Shown here: positions 53,391 through 60,703 of the stretch, one piece after another
Layout of the letters: each line of letters begins with the position of its first letter
How positions within the stretch are numbered: the stretch's first letter is position 1
IMG/VR virus record: IMGVR_UViG_3300023274_000001
Location: 124,001-188,000 of that record
DNA: 64,000 nt
Origin: a virus
Strand: one strand, 5' to 3'
Made by a program: the position numbers and the translations under genes
Notes under the pieces: generated by a model
The model's database searches: none
What the model saw: only the letters and a program-made list of their open reading frames with translations
What the model was told of the DNA's origin: nothing

Positions 53391-54095
53391 GCCGGTCACT
53401 CCTTTCCGTAGTTGCGACTCTAGCAGAACGATCTCGGCAGTGCAGCTAGAAGTCGCCCCCTTGTCCACCAGAAGGTACTCCCTCTATCCCCGTATGAGAA
53501 GGGTGTGACAGGGAGACCGGGGTCACATTGATGACATGCTCACGACACTCAAGATGTCCAAGTTTGCTGCGGAATACCCTTGACCTCTCGTTGCCAAAGT
53601 AGGCCATATGGTTGACCATATGAGGTCAACGTCCCTGGCAGAAAATGACAGAGTCGGTAGCCCACCTGACCTGGGGAAACGTCGATTTTCCACCCCCTAT
53701 AGAAGTATCTAGAAGTCCTCCTCTTCAGGCTTGGCTCCAGCCATGCCAGGCACAAGCCGGAGTGGGTTCCCCACCCACCGGCCCGCACCTGACCTGTCTT
53801 CCGCCAAGCCTTCATCGTCGTCCTCAGCGCGTCGGCGCTCCGCGCCGCCGGAGGACGGATGGACTCGCTGCGCTCGAAAGACCTCGGGCTTCTGTGGTCT
53901 GCCGGGTGCGGGGTGCTGGCCGGGGTCGCACTTCGGGTGCGGCAGGAAGGTGGCTGGGCGCCCGGCTGCGGGCTCGTGGCGGGTTCGGCGCCCCTCGGGT
54001 GGTCGGCGGGCGCCGTCGGCCGCCTGCGGGTCGCAGGGGCCTGAAGGTGGACGTGAGAAGTAGGGTGGCCGGGTTTCCCTACCTGGAGGTGGATC
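53391..54095. other. Non-coding switch region, possible origin
   Basis: Divergent genes start on either side, and I support no gene inside; ORFs here read as low-complexity shadows. Contents: TTGTCCACC (53461-53469), one base off the actinobacterial DnaA box; CATATGGTTGACCATATG (53605-53622); GTTGACC/GGTCAAC (53611-53630); and from about 53800 to 54060 many GC-rich short inverted repeats such as GGGCGCC/GGCGCCC. Functions as promoter/operator region and possibly origin are inferences. ORF 53859-54044 has GGAGG before its ATG but a Gly-rich, unlikely product. Confidence 0.55.
53605..53630. promoter_or_regulatory. Overlapping palindromes in the switch region
   Basis: CATATGGT-TG-ACCATATG (53605-53622) overlaps GTTGACC-ATATGA-GGTCAAC (53611-53617 and 53624-53630). 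Two interlocked inverted repeats of this quality are typical of operator sites. GGTCAACG here also appears in the shared spacer element at 24938 and 31105. Confidence 0.6.
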
Positions 54096-54368
54096 ATGGC
54101 TATTCCAACCGGCGCCTACGTCGTCACGTACAAGCTCTGGCTCTTCGACGACACCAGCGAGAACCCGGTGGACCTCGCGATCGAACCGGTGTTCACCTTC
54201 TCGCCCAGCCTGGGTGCCACGGTGGTGGCCAACGAGGACGCGGCGGCGGAGGCCGCGATGGGTGCCTGGAAGGCGTCGATGGAGGCGGCGTACCCCGGCG
54301 TCACGGTGCACGCCAGCCGCGAGTACCTGATCCGGTCGGAACCTGACGTCTGGCCCTGGTCTTCCTGA
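54096..54368 (+). CDS. Unknown 90-residue protein
   Basis: ATG 54096 after TGGAGGTGGATC. Beta-type N-terminus (AYVVTYKLWLFDD) and an Ala-rich helix (NEDAAAEAAMGAWKASMEAA). First gene of the second rightward block. Function unknown. Confidence 0.75.
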   Translation: MAIPTGAYVVTYKLWLFDDTSENPVDLAIEPVFTFSPSLGATVVANEDAAAEAAMGAWKASMEAAYPGVTVHASREYLIRSEPDVWPWSS

Positions 54369-54370
54369 AT

Positions 54371-54402
54371 CGGCCCAGGCCATCAAGATTCGCTGATATT
54401 CT
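54371..54402 (+). promoter_or_regulatory. Palindromic operator upstream of candidate -10
   Basis: CGGCCCAGGCCA (54371-54382), then 14 bases and TATTCT (54397-54402). The palindrome takes the place of a -35, an arrangement like that at 58511-58544; it would suit an activator. Confidence 0.55.
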
Positions 54403-54441
54403 CCCCGTTGGGGAATGAGCCCTGACGGAGAGGATGAGATC

Positions 54442-54816
54442 GTGGGACGGATGGACGCGGCGGACCGCAAGGCGAACGCGGTGAAGGATCTGCTGTACAC
54501 CGAGGGAGTCCGCAACAACGAGCATGCCCACCTGGACGTGTACCCCTCTGCGGACCGCAAGACGGTCCTGGTCACGGTGCACCGGCACCACTACGACTGC
54601 GAGGGCTGCCGCAGCAAGACGCTCGGCGCCAAGATCATGGAGGGACTGAAGCGCGGCATCGCACCGGCCTGCCCGCAGTGCCGGATCCACAACGAGTCGA
54701 TGGAGTTCGAACAGCGGGCGCTCCACAAGCGGATCACCGCTGCGCTGCGCCGGGAGTTCACCATCACTGACGAGTACGCCGGTTCGGTGCTCGCATCCGT
54801 GGACATCGCCGTCTGA
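54442..54816 (+). CDS. Unknown protein with two CxxC pairs
   Basis: 124 residues from GTG 54442 (GGAGAGG 8 bases upstream). RNNEHAHLDVYPSADRKTVL, then HHYDCEGCRSKT and ACPQCRIHNES give two Cys pairs. The next gene has similar D/R-V-V-H-C-x-C order and may be a diverged duplicate. Function unknown. Confidence 0.75.
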   Translation: MGRMDAADRKANAVKDLLYTEGVRNNEHAHLDVYPSADRKTVLVTVHRHHYDCEGCRSKTLGAKIMEGLKRGIAPACPQCRIHNESMEFEQRALHKRITAALRREFTITDEYAGSVLASVDIAV

Positions 54817-55199
54817 TGGCGGCCGACGGAGCGGCGAGCCTGCGGGCGGACCAGAAGAAGGCCGAGGAGCTGTGCATCCGGCTCGAACGCCTGCTGCGGG
54901 AGAGCGGCCTCTGCGATGACGAGGTGGTCGCCCCGATGTGCGTCGTCACGCACGACAACCGGGTGACGGTCAGCCTGGACATGCGTCCTCACGCCTGCGA
55001 GAAGGATCTGAAGAACCTCATGACCAGGCTGACCGGATCCCGGAAGCCGTGCACCCGGTGCCAGGTGAATTTCGAGGGGCAGCGCGAACGCATCGCCGCC
55101 CTGTATCCCCGGATGGTGGAGGTTCTGGGCCGCGAGGCGCAGATCATCTACCGCTACCCCCGGGACGCCTACCCCTTCAGGGTCATGCTCGCCACCTGA
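54816..55199 (+). CDS. Unknown protein with Cys cluster
   Basis: 127 residues from ATG 54816, overlapping the previous stop. Helical N-terminal third (ADQKKAEELCIRLERLLRES), strand VTVSLDMRPHACEKD, then KPCTRCQVNFEG. Resembles the 54442 product in order of parts. Function unknown. Confidence 0.75.
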   Translation: MAADGAASLRADQKKAEELCIRLERLLRESGLCDDEVVAPMCVVTHDNRVTVSLDMRPHACEKDLKNLMTRLTGSRKPCTRCQVNFEGQRERIAALYPRMVEVLGREAQIIYRYPRDAYPFRVMLAT

Positions 55200-55234
55200 A
55201 CTTGTTGCGATGGCAGCCAAGTTCAGGATAGGCT
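55195..55234 (+). promoter_or_regulatory. Promoter and inverted repeat of the toxin-antitoxin unit
   Basis: CCTGAACTTG (55195-55204) and CAAGTTCAGG (55218-55227) form a 10-base inverted repeat. TTGCGA (55205-55210) begins its loop and is the -35; TAGGCT (55229-55234) follows after 18 bases. The repeat covers the stop of the preceding gene and could be both terminator and antitoxin operator. Confidence 0.65.
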
Positions 55235-55278
55235 CCTCGTAGGAGGTGGGCACGGCCCACCAGTGGGAGGGAGAGACC

Positions 55279-55599
55279 ATGGTCATCCTGGTGTCGCCGG
55301 ACTCGCGCGGCCGGATCAACCTGAACCGGGTGGTGCAGGACCGGCAGTACGCGGTGACGATCGACGGTGACGGCGTGATCACGCTGACCCCGTCGGTCGT
55401 GATCAGCGAGCGCGAGCTGATGGACCTGACCGCCGTGCGGCCGGTGCTGTCGCCGGAGGAGGCGTTCGGCCAGCGCGGTGCCGCCTCGGCGGCGCAGGCC
55501 GTGCAGGAGAACCGCAAGGCCCGCAGTGCGGGCGACTGGGGGCGCCGGATCTCCACCCCGGCGGACCTGAGTGCGCTGATCTGGGGGGATGCGGCATGA
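55279..55599 (+). CDS. Antitoxin candidate (AbrB-like N-terminus)
   Basis: 106 residues from ATG 55279 (GGGAGGGAGAG upstream). DSRGRINLNRVVQDRQYAVT and VITLTPSVVISERELMDL have the strand-turn pattern of AbrB/MazE-type antitoxins; the rest is helical and ends with a Trp-rich tail. It overlaps the RelE/ParE-like gene, as antitoxins do. Autoregulation through the repeat 55195-55227 is likely but not shown. Confidence 0.65.
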   Translation: MVILVSPDSRGRINLNRVVQDRQYAVTIDGDGVITLTPSVVISERELMDLTAVRPVLSPEEAFGQRGAASAAQAVQENRKARSAGDWGRRISTPADLSALIWGDAA

Positions 55600-55901
55600 A
55601 GTTCACCCTGGAGATCACCCCGGCTGCCGAGAAGGGGATCAAGAAGATCCGCAAATCCGGCGACCGGGGGAAGTTGAAGCAGGTCCAGTCGGCCCTGGAG
55701 AAGCTGGCCGACAATCCGGCCCATCCGGGTCTGAACACGCACCGGATGAAGCCGGAACCCCGCTTCGGCAACCGCGACGATCTGTGGATCTCGTACATCC
55801 GCATCGGCCCCGGCGGCGAGCGCATCCTGTGGGCCTACGGCGAGCAGGCCGAAGAGGTCAAGGTCATCGAGGTCGAGTACATCGGCCGTCACATCGACTG
55901 A
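55596..55901 (+). CDS. RelE/ParE-superfamily toxin
   Basis: 101 residues from ATG 55596, overlapping the antitoxin stop. FTLEITPAAEKGIKKIRKSG, LEKLADNPAHPGLNTHRM, then WISYIRIGPGGERILWAYGE matches the RelE/ParE fold (basic helix, then sheet with Arg and Tyr residues). It may be a ribosome-dependent RNase or a gyrase inhibitor. Probably acts in host takeover or against rival phages. Confidence 0.8.
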   Translation: MKFTLEITPAAEKGIKKIRKSGDRGKLKQVQSALEKLADNPAHPGLNTHRMKPEPRFGNRDDLWISYIRIGPGGERILWAYGEQAEEVKVIEVEYIGRHID

Positions 55902-55928
55902 CCGTCAGAAATCTCAACTCCCTTGTGG

Positions 55929-56003
55929 TAGAGTAGTTTTGAGGGGTTGGAGGAAAGCCCCGGGGTGATCTGCTCTCGCCAAAGATCTCGGTCCCCCGGG
56001 GCT
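55929..56003 (+). promoter_or_regulatory. Candidate -10 and leader hairpin before 56041
   Basis: TAGAGT (55929-55934) may be a -10. AGCCCCGGGG (55956-55965) pairs with CCCCGGGGCT (55994-56003) around 28 bases. Depending on whether transcription starts before it, it is a terminator of the toxin unit or an attenuator of the next gene. Confidence 0.5.
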
Positions 56004-56040
56004 TCTGCCCACCCGACACCTGATTCGGACGGAGAAGAGC

Positions 56041-56772
56041 TTGACCACGCTCAGCATCGACAACATGCCCGACGTCGTCCACGAGCCGTACGCCTTCCTG
56101 CTGGACAAGACGGGCGTCGAGCCCATCGTCGAGCGCAACGGCTACGGCAAGATCCTGCTCACCCACCTGGGCGAGCGGACGAAGATGACGATCAAGTTCC
56201 GCCTCGACGGCCGGAAGTGGCGCTGGGAGAAGTCCCACCTCTTCATCGACGGCGAGCAGCAGCCGCTGGCCAGCGGCTGGGAGATGTACGTCGCCATCTT
56301 CAAGGACCCGGACAACGGGCGCCGCGACTTCACGCCGGAAGGCGCCCGCAAGGCGAAGATCCCGGCCTCGAAGGAGGTCGACGAGCAGTACCTGCCGAAG
56401 GCCGTCGCCGACGAGCTGACCAGCCTGCGGAAGATGGTCCGCAAGGCGGAGACCACGGTCACGGCGACGATCGTCTCCAGCGCCAACCAGTACCTGATCA
56501 CGCTGGTCGACGGCGAGACGGGGCAGAGCTTCGTCTTCACGTTCGGCTTCGAGACCGGATCCTGGCAGGTCATCGACATGCTACTGGTCAACGCCAGCGG
56601 CTACGACGTGACCCGGTACGTGGGCGAGCACCAGGTGGAGCAGTTCCTGCACGAGATCATGGGCATCGCGGGCCGGGCCTCCCAGGTCACCTACGACCCG
56701 GGCGGTTCCGCCCAGCAGGCCGCGACCACGAACTCGGTCAACGTCCGTAAGTCCACCGTCTTCCGGATCTGA
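56041..56772 (+). CDS. Unknown 243-residue protein
   Basis: TTG 56041 is the best start (GGAGAAGAGC just before), and the first residues read TTLSIDNMPDVVHEPYAFLL. Beta-rich N-terminal half (KMTIKFRLDGRKWRWEKSHL), helical centre (SLRKMVRKAETTVTAT), then FVFTFGFETGSWQVIDMLL. No domain recognised. Longest gene of the second rightward block. Confidence 0.8.
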   Translation: MTTLSIDNMPDVVHEPYAFLLDKTGVEPIVERNGYGKILLTHLGERTKMTIKFRLDGRKWRWEKSHLFIDGEQQPLASGWEMYVAIFKDPDNGRRDFTPEGARKAKIPASKEVDEQYLPKAVADELTSLRKMVRKAETTVTATIVSSANQYLITLVDGETGQSFVFTFGFETGSWQVIDMLLVNASGYDVTRYVGEHQVEQFLHEIMGIAGRASQVTYDPGGSAQQAATTNSVNVRKSTVFRI

Positions 56773-56780
56773 GGAAAGCC

Positions 56781-56993
56781 GTGCGCCGCACCGACGAGCC
56801 GGACCGGGGCGATCTCGCCCGTGCCTACCTGGCCAACGCGCGCAAGTGCGCCGACCTGGTGAACACGGTCGAAATGCCCCGGATCGGCGAGAACACGGAT
56901 CCGGCCCGGGTTCGCGACATCGCCATCATGAACGCCCTGCTCGCCATCGCCGTGATGCAGGTACCGGACGAGCCCGGCACGCGGCTCGCCTGA
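56781..56993 (+). CDS. Unknown 70-residue helical protein
   Basis: GTG 56781 after GAGGAAAGCC. Helices (RGDLARAYLANARKCADLVN, VRDIAIMNALLAIAVMQVP). No domain recognised. Precedes the XRE gene by 16 bases. Confidence 0.75.
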   Translation: MRRTDEPDRGDLARAYLANARKCADLVNTVEMPRIGENTDPARVRDIAIMNALLAIAVMQVPDEPGTRLA

Positions 56994-57009
56994 CGGAGGG
57001 GAGAAGGAA

Positions 57010-57273
57010 GTGGCGAAGAGCGCCGCAACGGGGGACAGCCGGTCCGGACCGACGGAGCTGACCCGGGCCATGGGCCTACGGGTCCGCGCCCTGCGCGAAA
57101 AGGCCGGAATGACGCAGATCGAGCTGGCCAGTGCGGTCGGGTACCGCGACAGCACCTCGATCACGTTCATCGAGCAGGGCCGCAACAACATGAAGCCCGA
57201 TGCGCTGGTGCTGCTGTGCACCGCGCTGGGTACGTCGCCGAACGAGCTGTTCGGCTGGGAGGAGAAGAAGTGA
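57010..57273 (+). CDS. XRE-family HTH regulator
   Basis: 87 residues from GTG 57010 (GGAGGGGAGAAGGAA upstream). Cro/CI HTH: LRVRALREKAGMTQIELASA, VGYRDSTSITFIEQGRNN, PDALVLLCTALGTSPNELFG. A likely repressor; a target site is not identified. Coupled to the Nudix gene. Confidence 0.9.
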   Translation: MAKSAATGDSRSGPTELTRAMGLRVRALREKAGMTQIELASAVGYRDSTSITFIEQGRNNMKPDALVLLCTALGTSPNELFGWEEKK

Positions 57274-57722
57274 AGCGAGACGAGACCGCTCCGCGCCCGA
57301 AGACCGGCATCAGCCTTCTGGTGATCCGGCAGTTCGAGGGTCGGCTGCACGTGCTGCTCGGCCAGCGCCGTGGATCCCACGGTGAGGGCGAGTGGGGGAC
57401 GCCGGGCGGCCACCAGGAGTTCGGCGAGACCTTCGAGGAGTCCGGCCTGAGCGAGCTGGAGGAGGAGTGCGGCGACGAGATCACCGTCACCCGCCCCCGG
57501 TTCCTCTGCGTCACGAACCTGCGCGGCTACCTGGACCAGGGCAAGCACTACACCGACATCGGCATGGTGTCGCACTGGGTCTCCGGCGACCCGAAGCTGA
57601 TGGAGCCGGAGAAGTGCCTGGGCTGGACCTGGCACCCGATCGACAACCTGCCGACGCCGCTGTTCGAGCCGGTCGAGAACCTGGTCATCGCGTACCACAC
57701 CGGCCAGCCGTACTTCGGCTGA
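57270..57722 (+). CDS. Nudix hydrolase
   Basis: 150 residues from GTG 57270, overlapping the XRE stop. Nudix box GGHQEFGETFEESGLSELEE-ECG (Gx5Ex7xExxEExG; the usual Arg before Glu is Ser here). Strand GISLLVIRQFEGRLHVLLG and a tail (GWTWHPIDNLPTPLFEP) fit the NUDIX fold. Hydrolyses a nucleoside diphosphate linked to another group; substrate not predicted. Confidence 0.88.
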   Translation: MKRDETAPRPKTGISLLVIRQFEGRLHVLLGQRRGSHGEGEWGTPGGHQEFGETFEESGLSELEEECGDEITVTRPRFLCVTNLRGYLDQGKHYTDIGMVSHWVSGDPKLMEPEKCLGWTWHPIDNLPTPLFEPVENLVIAYHTGQPYFG

Positions 57723-58051
57723 TGAGCGACATCCTTGCCCGGCTCCGCACCGCGCGGAGCCGGGCCTGGGAAGAGGGCATCGAGCTGGACCGGGTCTGGC
57801 GGATCGCCCAGGTCGATCCGGGCTTCGAGGAGAAGCTGAAGGATCAGGAAGTCGTCGTGGAGCACGCGATGGACGAGCTGCGCGACGCGCTCACTCTGGA
57901 CGGCGCGGCTCCCCGCCCCAGCCGAGCGGACGCCAGCGCCGACCTCATGAAGTGGGGGGTCGACGAGGGCCTGATCACCGTCGGGCAGTATGACGCCTGG
58001 CTGGCCAGCCCGTCGGAACCGCAAGGGGGCGACCCCTACCGTCGTTCTTGA
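57722..58051 (+). CDS. Unknown helical 109-residue protein
   Basis: ATG 57722 overlaps the previous TGA. Helical, charged (VVEHAMDELRDALTLDG) with a C-terminal motif GLITVGQYDAWL. No domain recognised. Followed by hairpin 58059-58081. Confidence 0.75.
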   Translation: MSDILARLRTARSRAWEEGIELDRVWRIAQVDPGFEEKLKDQEVVVEHAMDELRDALTLDGAAPRPSRADASADLMKWGVDEGLITVGQYDAWLASPSEPQGGDPYRRS

Positions 58052-58058
58052 ACCGCAG

Positions 58059-58081
58059 CGCCCTGCCTCCCTGGCGGGGCG
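58059..58081 (+). terminator. Terminator hairpin
   Basis: CGCCCTGCC, loop TCCCT, GGCGGGGCG: 9 pairs with one G-U, followed by TTCTGCG. Confidence 0.65.
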
Positions 58082-58107
58082 TTCTGCGTCAGATCCTGGA
58101 GGAGATC

Positions 58108-58476
58108 ATGGCGACATTCGAGCAGGCCCTGGACAAGGCGTTCGAGGTGACCTGGGAACACAGTGTGGCGGTTGAGGGGGCCCGCGCCAATCCGGACATC
58201 CCTGACCCGCAGGTTCACGAGGCGATGGTGCTGTCGGCAGAGGCGTCGTTCATCGGTGCGGTCGACACGCTGGGTTCGCTGCTGTACCTGGCGGGACGGC
58301 TGCCCTCCTACGAGCTGTCGACGAGCGAGGGTGACGCCTGGATGCAGGACTCCACGCAGGCTCTCGCCCAGATGATGGAGTGGGCGCACGAAAACGGCCG
58401 GATCTCCGAAGCGGAGTACGCCGGATACCGAGCCGTCTACGGGCCCCGGAAACCGGCGATCACAGAATCGCCATGA
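58108..58476 (+). CDS. Unknown helical 122-residue protein
   Basis: ATG 58108 after GGAGGAGATC. Helical (EQALDKAFEVTWEHSVAVEG, SFIGAVDTLGSLLYLAGRL), ends with GRISEAEYAGYRAVYG, loosely like the GLITVGQYDAWL of the previous gene. Function unknown. Confidence 0.8.
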   Translation: MATFEQALDKAFEVTWEHSVAVEGARANPDIPDPQVHEAMVLSAEASFIGAVDTLGSLLYLAGRLPSYELSTSEGDAWMQDSTQALAQMMEWAHENGRISEAEYAGYRAVYGPRKPAITESP

Positions 58477-58486
58477 TCGCTCGACA

Positions 58487-58544
58487 CTGGCATATGCCAG
58501 AGTGAAGTTCTGGCCATAGGTCATCAACATCGTTGTGATAGACT
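58487..58544 (+). promoter_or_regulatory. Double palindrome upstream of 58568
   Basis: CTGGCATATGCCAG (58487-58500) is a perfect 14-base palindrome with CATATG in its centre. TGGCCATAGGTCA (58511-58523) is a variant of the recurrent operator with one extra base. TAGACT (58539-58544) is the -10; no -35 is seen. Confidence 0.6.
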
Positions 58545-58567
58545 CGTGTTCACGGAAGGGAGAAAAA

Positions 58568-58792
58568 GTGGACAAGCTGAACGCCGGACAGCAGGTGAAG
58601 GTTGTGGCCCTGGAGGCGGCCTCGCGCGTCGTCGCCGAGAACATGAAGTTCTTCGCCCGCACCAACAGCTATGCGAGCAGCGACAGGGAGGGTGCGTACA
58701 ACGCGACCCTGGCGGCGCAGGCGACCATCGGAATGGCGCGGCAGTTCGAGGAGTACCTGAACGAGCCGCAGGACGCGGCGGTGACGCGATGA
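58568..58792 (+). CDS. Unknown helical 74-residue protein
   Basis: GTG 58568 (GGAAGGGAGAAAAA upstream). Entirely helical ([40 protein letters not shown]). No domain recognised. First gene after the double palindrome; coupled to 58789. Confidence 0.75.
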   Translation: MDKLNAGQQVKVVALEAASRVVAENMKFFARTNSYASSDREGAYNATLAAQATIGMARQFEEYLNEPQDAAVTR

Positions 58793-59151
58793 AGTTCGTC
58801 CACGCCCGCAGCGAGTCGATCGTGCGCCGGTACGTGAACCTCATCGACGGCCCGCAGATCCCGCACCCCGACAGCTCGGTGCGGGGCAAGAAGATCCTCC
58901 TGACCAAGGTGGAGATCAACTACGCCCTGATCTCCGGATCGTGGCATGTTGCCGGACCCGCATCGCCCTCCGTCTACGCCGAGGGCTGGGTCCTGAAGGG
59001 CGACGGCTCCCGTTCGCAGCGGCAGTGGAAGGGGCAGATCATGACGGCCCCGAGCCGTACCGAGAACGGCTGGCTGAAGAAGCTCATCGACGGCGCCCGG
59101 CCGACCGGGTCGCCCGAGCTTCCCTTCGACGTGACGGAGGTCGGACCGTGA
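58789..59151 (+). CDS. Unknown 120-residue protein
   Basis: ATG 58789 overlaps the previous TGA. Mixed beta pattern ([34 protein letters not shown]) with a basic C-terminal helix. No domain recognised. Coupled to 59148. Confidence 0.75.
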   Translation: MKFVHARSESIVRRYVNLIDGPQIPHPDSSVRGKKILLTKVEINYALISGSWHVAGPASPSVYAEGWVLKGDGSRSQRQWKGQIMTAPSRTENGWLKKLIDGARPTGSPELPFDVTEVGP

Positions 59152-59498
59152 ACTACACCGTGGCCCAGCGGGTCAAGGGGATCCTGGTCAGCAGCGGCCA
59201 CAACGACAAGAAGCGGGCCGCTCCGGACATGCCGACGGCGGACGAGATGGATGCCGCCCGGCGGGCCTATGACGAGCTGGGCCGGACCGGTGTCCTGAAG
59301 ATGAAGATCAGCTCCGGGGACTACTTCACCTCGGATCCTGACGGCGACGGGGCCCTCGTCAAGTATCACGGCTCGGTGCACCGCGAGGAGGAACGGCTTC
59401 GGCTGTACCAGCTCGCGGTGGAGAACTGCTCCTTCCGGGTTTTCGAAGAAGTCGATCCCGACCGTCCCGGCCGAAAGCTGCTGAGGGTGGAACGCTGA
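59148..59498 (+). CDS. Unknown 116-residue protein
   Basis: GTG 59148 overlaps the previous stop. Helical N-terminal half (TADEMDAARRAYDELGRTGV), then SSGDYFTSDPDGDG and strands near the end. No domain recognised. Coupled to the HIT gene. Confidence 0.75.
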   Translation: MNYTVAQRVKGILVSSGHNDKKRAAPDMPTADEMDAARRAYDELGRTGVLKMKISSGDYFTSDPDGDGALVKYHGSVHREEERLRLYQLAVENCSFRVFEEVDPDRPGRKLLRVER

Positions 59499-60013
59499 TG
59501 TACGAGAAGCCCGAGCCCGTGGCGTACATCGTCCTCGGTTCCTACGTGCACCCTCAGTGCGCCCGTGGCGTGACCCTGCGACAGCAGCCGGTCTACGCCA
59601 ACGAGCTTCCGCCGATCGTCTGGTGCCGTGGCTGTGAGGACCAGATCCTTCCGGCGCCCTGCGTGTTCTGCGAGATCATCGCGAAGCGCGAACCGGTCGA
59701 GTGGATCCTGGAGCCCGACACCTGGCATGACGCGGTCGCCTTCGTCCCGCTGAACCCGGTGACGGAGGGGCACTGTCTGATCGTCCCGAAGCGGCACGTG
59801 AAGGACTTCGCGGCCGACCCGGAGACGTTCGCCGACACGGCCCGGCGCGCGGCCGAGCTGATGCAGTGGACCGACCGGCCGATGAACGTGATCACGTCGA
59901 AGGGCAAGGCGGCTACGCAGAGCGTCTTTCACCTGCATCTCCACCTGGTTCCGCGTGAGGAGAACGACGGCCTGGCGCTCCCCTGGTACAGCGGAAAGAA
60001 GGCGAAGAAGTGA
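59498..60013 (+). CDS. HIT-family protein
   Basis: 171 residues from ATG 59498. A 55-residue Cys-containing N-terminal extension (VWCRGCEDQILPAPCVFCEI holds CxxC pairs) precedes the HIT core: FVPLNPVTEGHCLIVPKRHV and the catalytic triad VFHLHLHLVPR (HxHxHx). HIT enzymes hydrolyse dinucleotides or nucleotidyl-phosphoramidates. The zinc-like N-terminus is a fusion also seen in bacterial HIT proteins. Confidence 0.9.
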   Translation: MYEKPEPVAYIVLGSYVHPQCARGVTLRQQPVYANELPPIVWCRGCEDQILPAPCVFCEIIAKREPVEWILEPDTWHDAVAFVPLNPVTEGHCLIVPKRHVKDFAADPETFADTARRAAELMQWTDRPMNVITSKGKAATQSVFHLHLHLVPREENDGLALPWYSGKKAKK

Positions 60014-60333
60014 AGAGCAGGCAGGACGAAGTCGCCTACCGGATCCGCGCCGAGCTGGTCTGCTGCCACGTGTACGACGACATCCAGAAGGAGGCGGTAC
60101 GCCTGGAGGCGCAGGGCGTACCCGGCCCGCACCAAGCCGCCATCGGGCGTGCGGTGATCCGGGGCGACTGGCACGACCTGTGCTACTGGGCCGAGGCTGC
60201 TGCCCAGATCGCCGAAGGCCGGTGTCCCGGCTACGAGGCGGACCCGAACATCTGCCGCTGCGGCTGCGAGGGCTGCAAGCACAACTGCTCGGCCCACACG
60301 GGCTGGATTCCTCCGGAGGATTTCGATGGCTGA
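60010..60333 (+). CDS. Unknown Cys-rich protein
   Basis: 107 residues from GTG 60010. Helical first part (DEVAYRIRAELVCCHVYDDI), then CYWAEAAAQ and C-terminal cluster NICRCGCEGCKHNCSAHTGW with five Cys and His. Probably zinc-binding. Overlaps the next gene by 8 bases. Confidence 0.75.
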   Translation: MKSRQDEVAYRIRAELVCCHVYDDIQKEAVRLEAQGVPGPHQAAIGRAVIRGDWHDLCYWAEAAAQIAEGRCPGYEADPNICRCGCEGCKHNCSAHTGWIPPEDFDG

Positions 60334-60703
60334 AGCCGAGGGCACGGGCCGGTTCCCGATGCCGACCGTTCGCTGGATCACCGCGCAGCTCCCGAAGGAG
60401 CTGTACCCGCTGTTCGGATTCCGTGGCGAGACCGTTCCCGAGACGGCCCGCGACGTTGTCGAGTACCTGTACGTCCTGAAGTACCCGGACGACACCGACT
60501 ACCGGATGCCGATCCTGGCGCACTACGTGCCCGAAGAGGACCCGGCCGTGGCCTTCATCATCGACGACGAGATCATGCTGGACGACGTCCGGCTCGTCGT
60601 GAAGGAGTACACCTCCCGAGAAGTGAAGCCCGGCGGCGACGACCCGGGATACACCTACCACCAGGTCACCGTGGCACTGCCCGAGGAGGACGGAGATGGC
60701 TGA
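60326..60703 (+). CDS. Unknown 125-residue protein
   Basis: ATG 60326. Beta and acidic stretches (VVEYLYVLKYPDDTDYRMPI, AFIIDDEIMLDDVRLVVKEY). No domain recognised. Overlaps genes at both ends. Confidence 0.75.
   Translation: MAEAEGTGRFPMPTVRWITAQLPKELYPLFGFRGETVPETARDVVEYLYVLKYPDDTDYRMPILAHYVPEEDPAVAFIIDDEIMLDDVRLVVKEYTSREVKPGGDDPGYTYHQVTVALPEEDGDG

Noticed and set aside
53709-54575. 288-codon minus-strand ORF in the switch region
   Set aside because: It crosses a supported gene on the plus strand (54096-54368) and its product is Pro/Arg/Ser-rich without a start signal.
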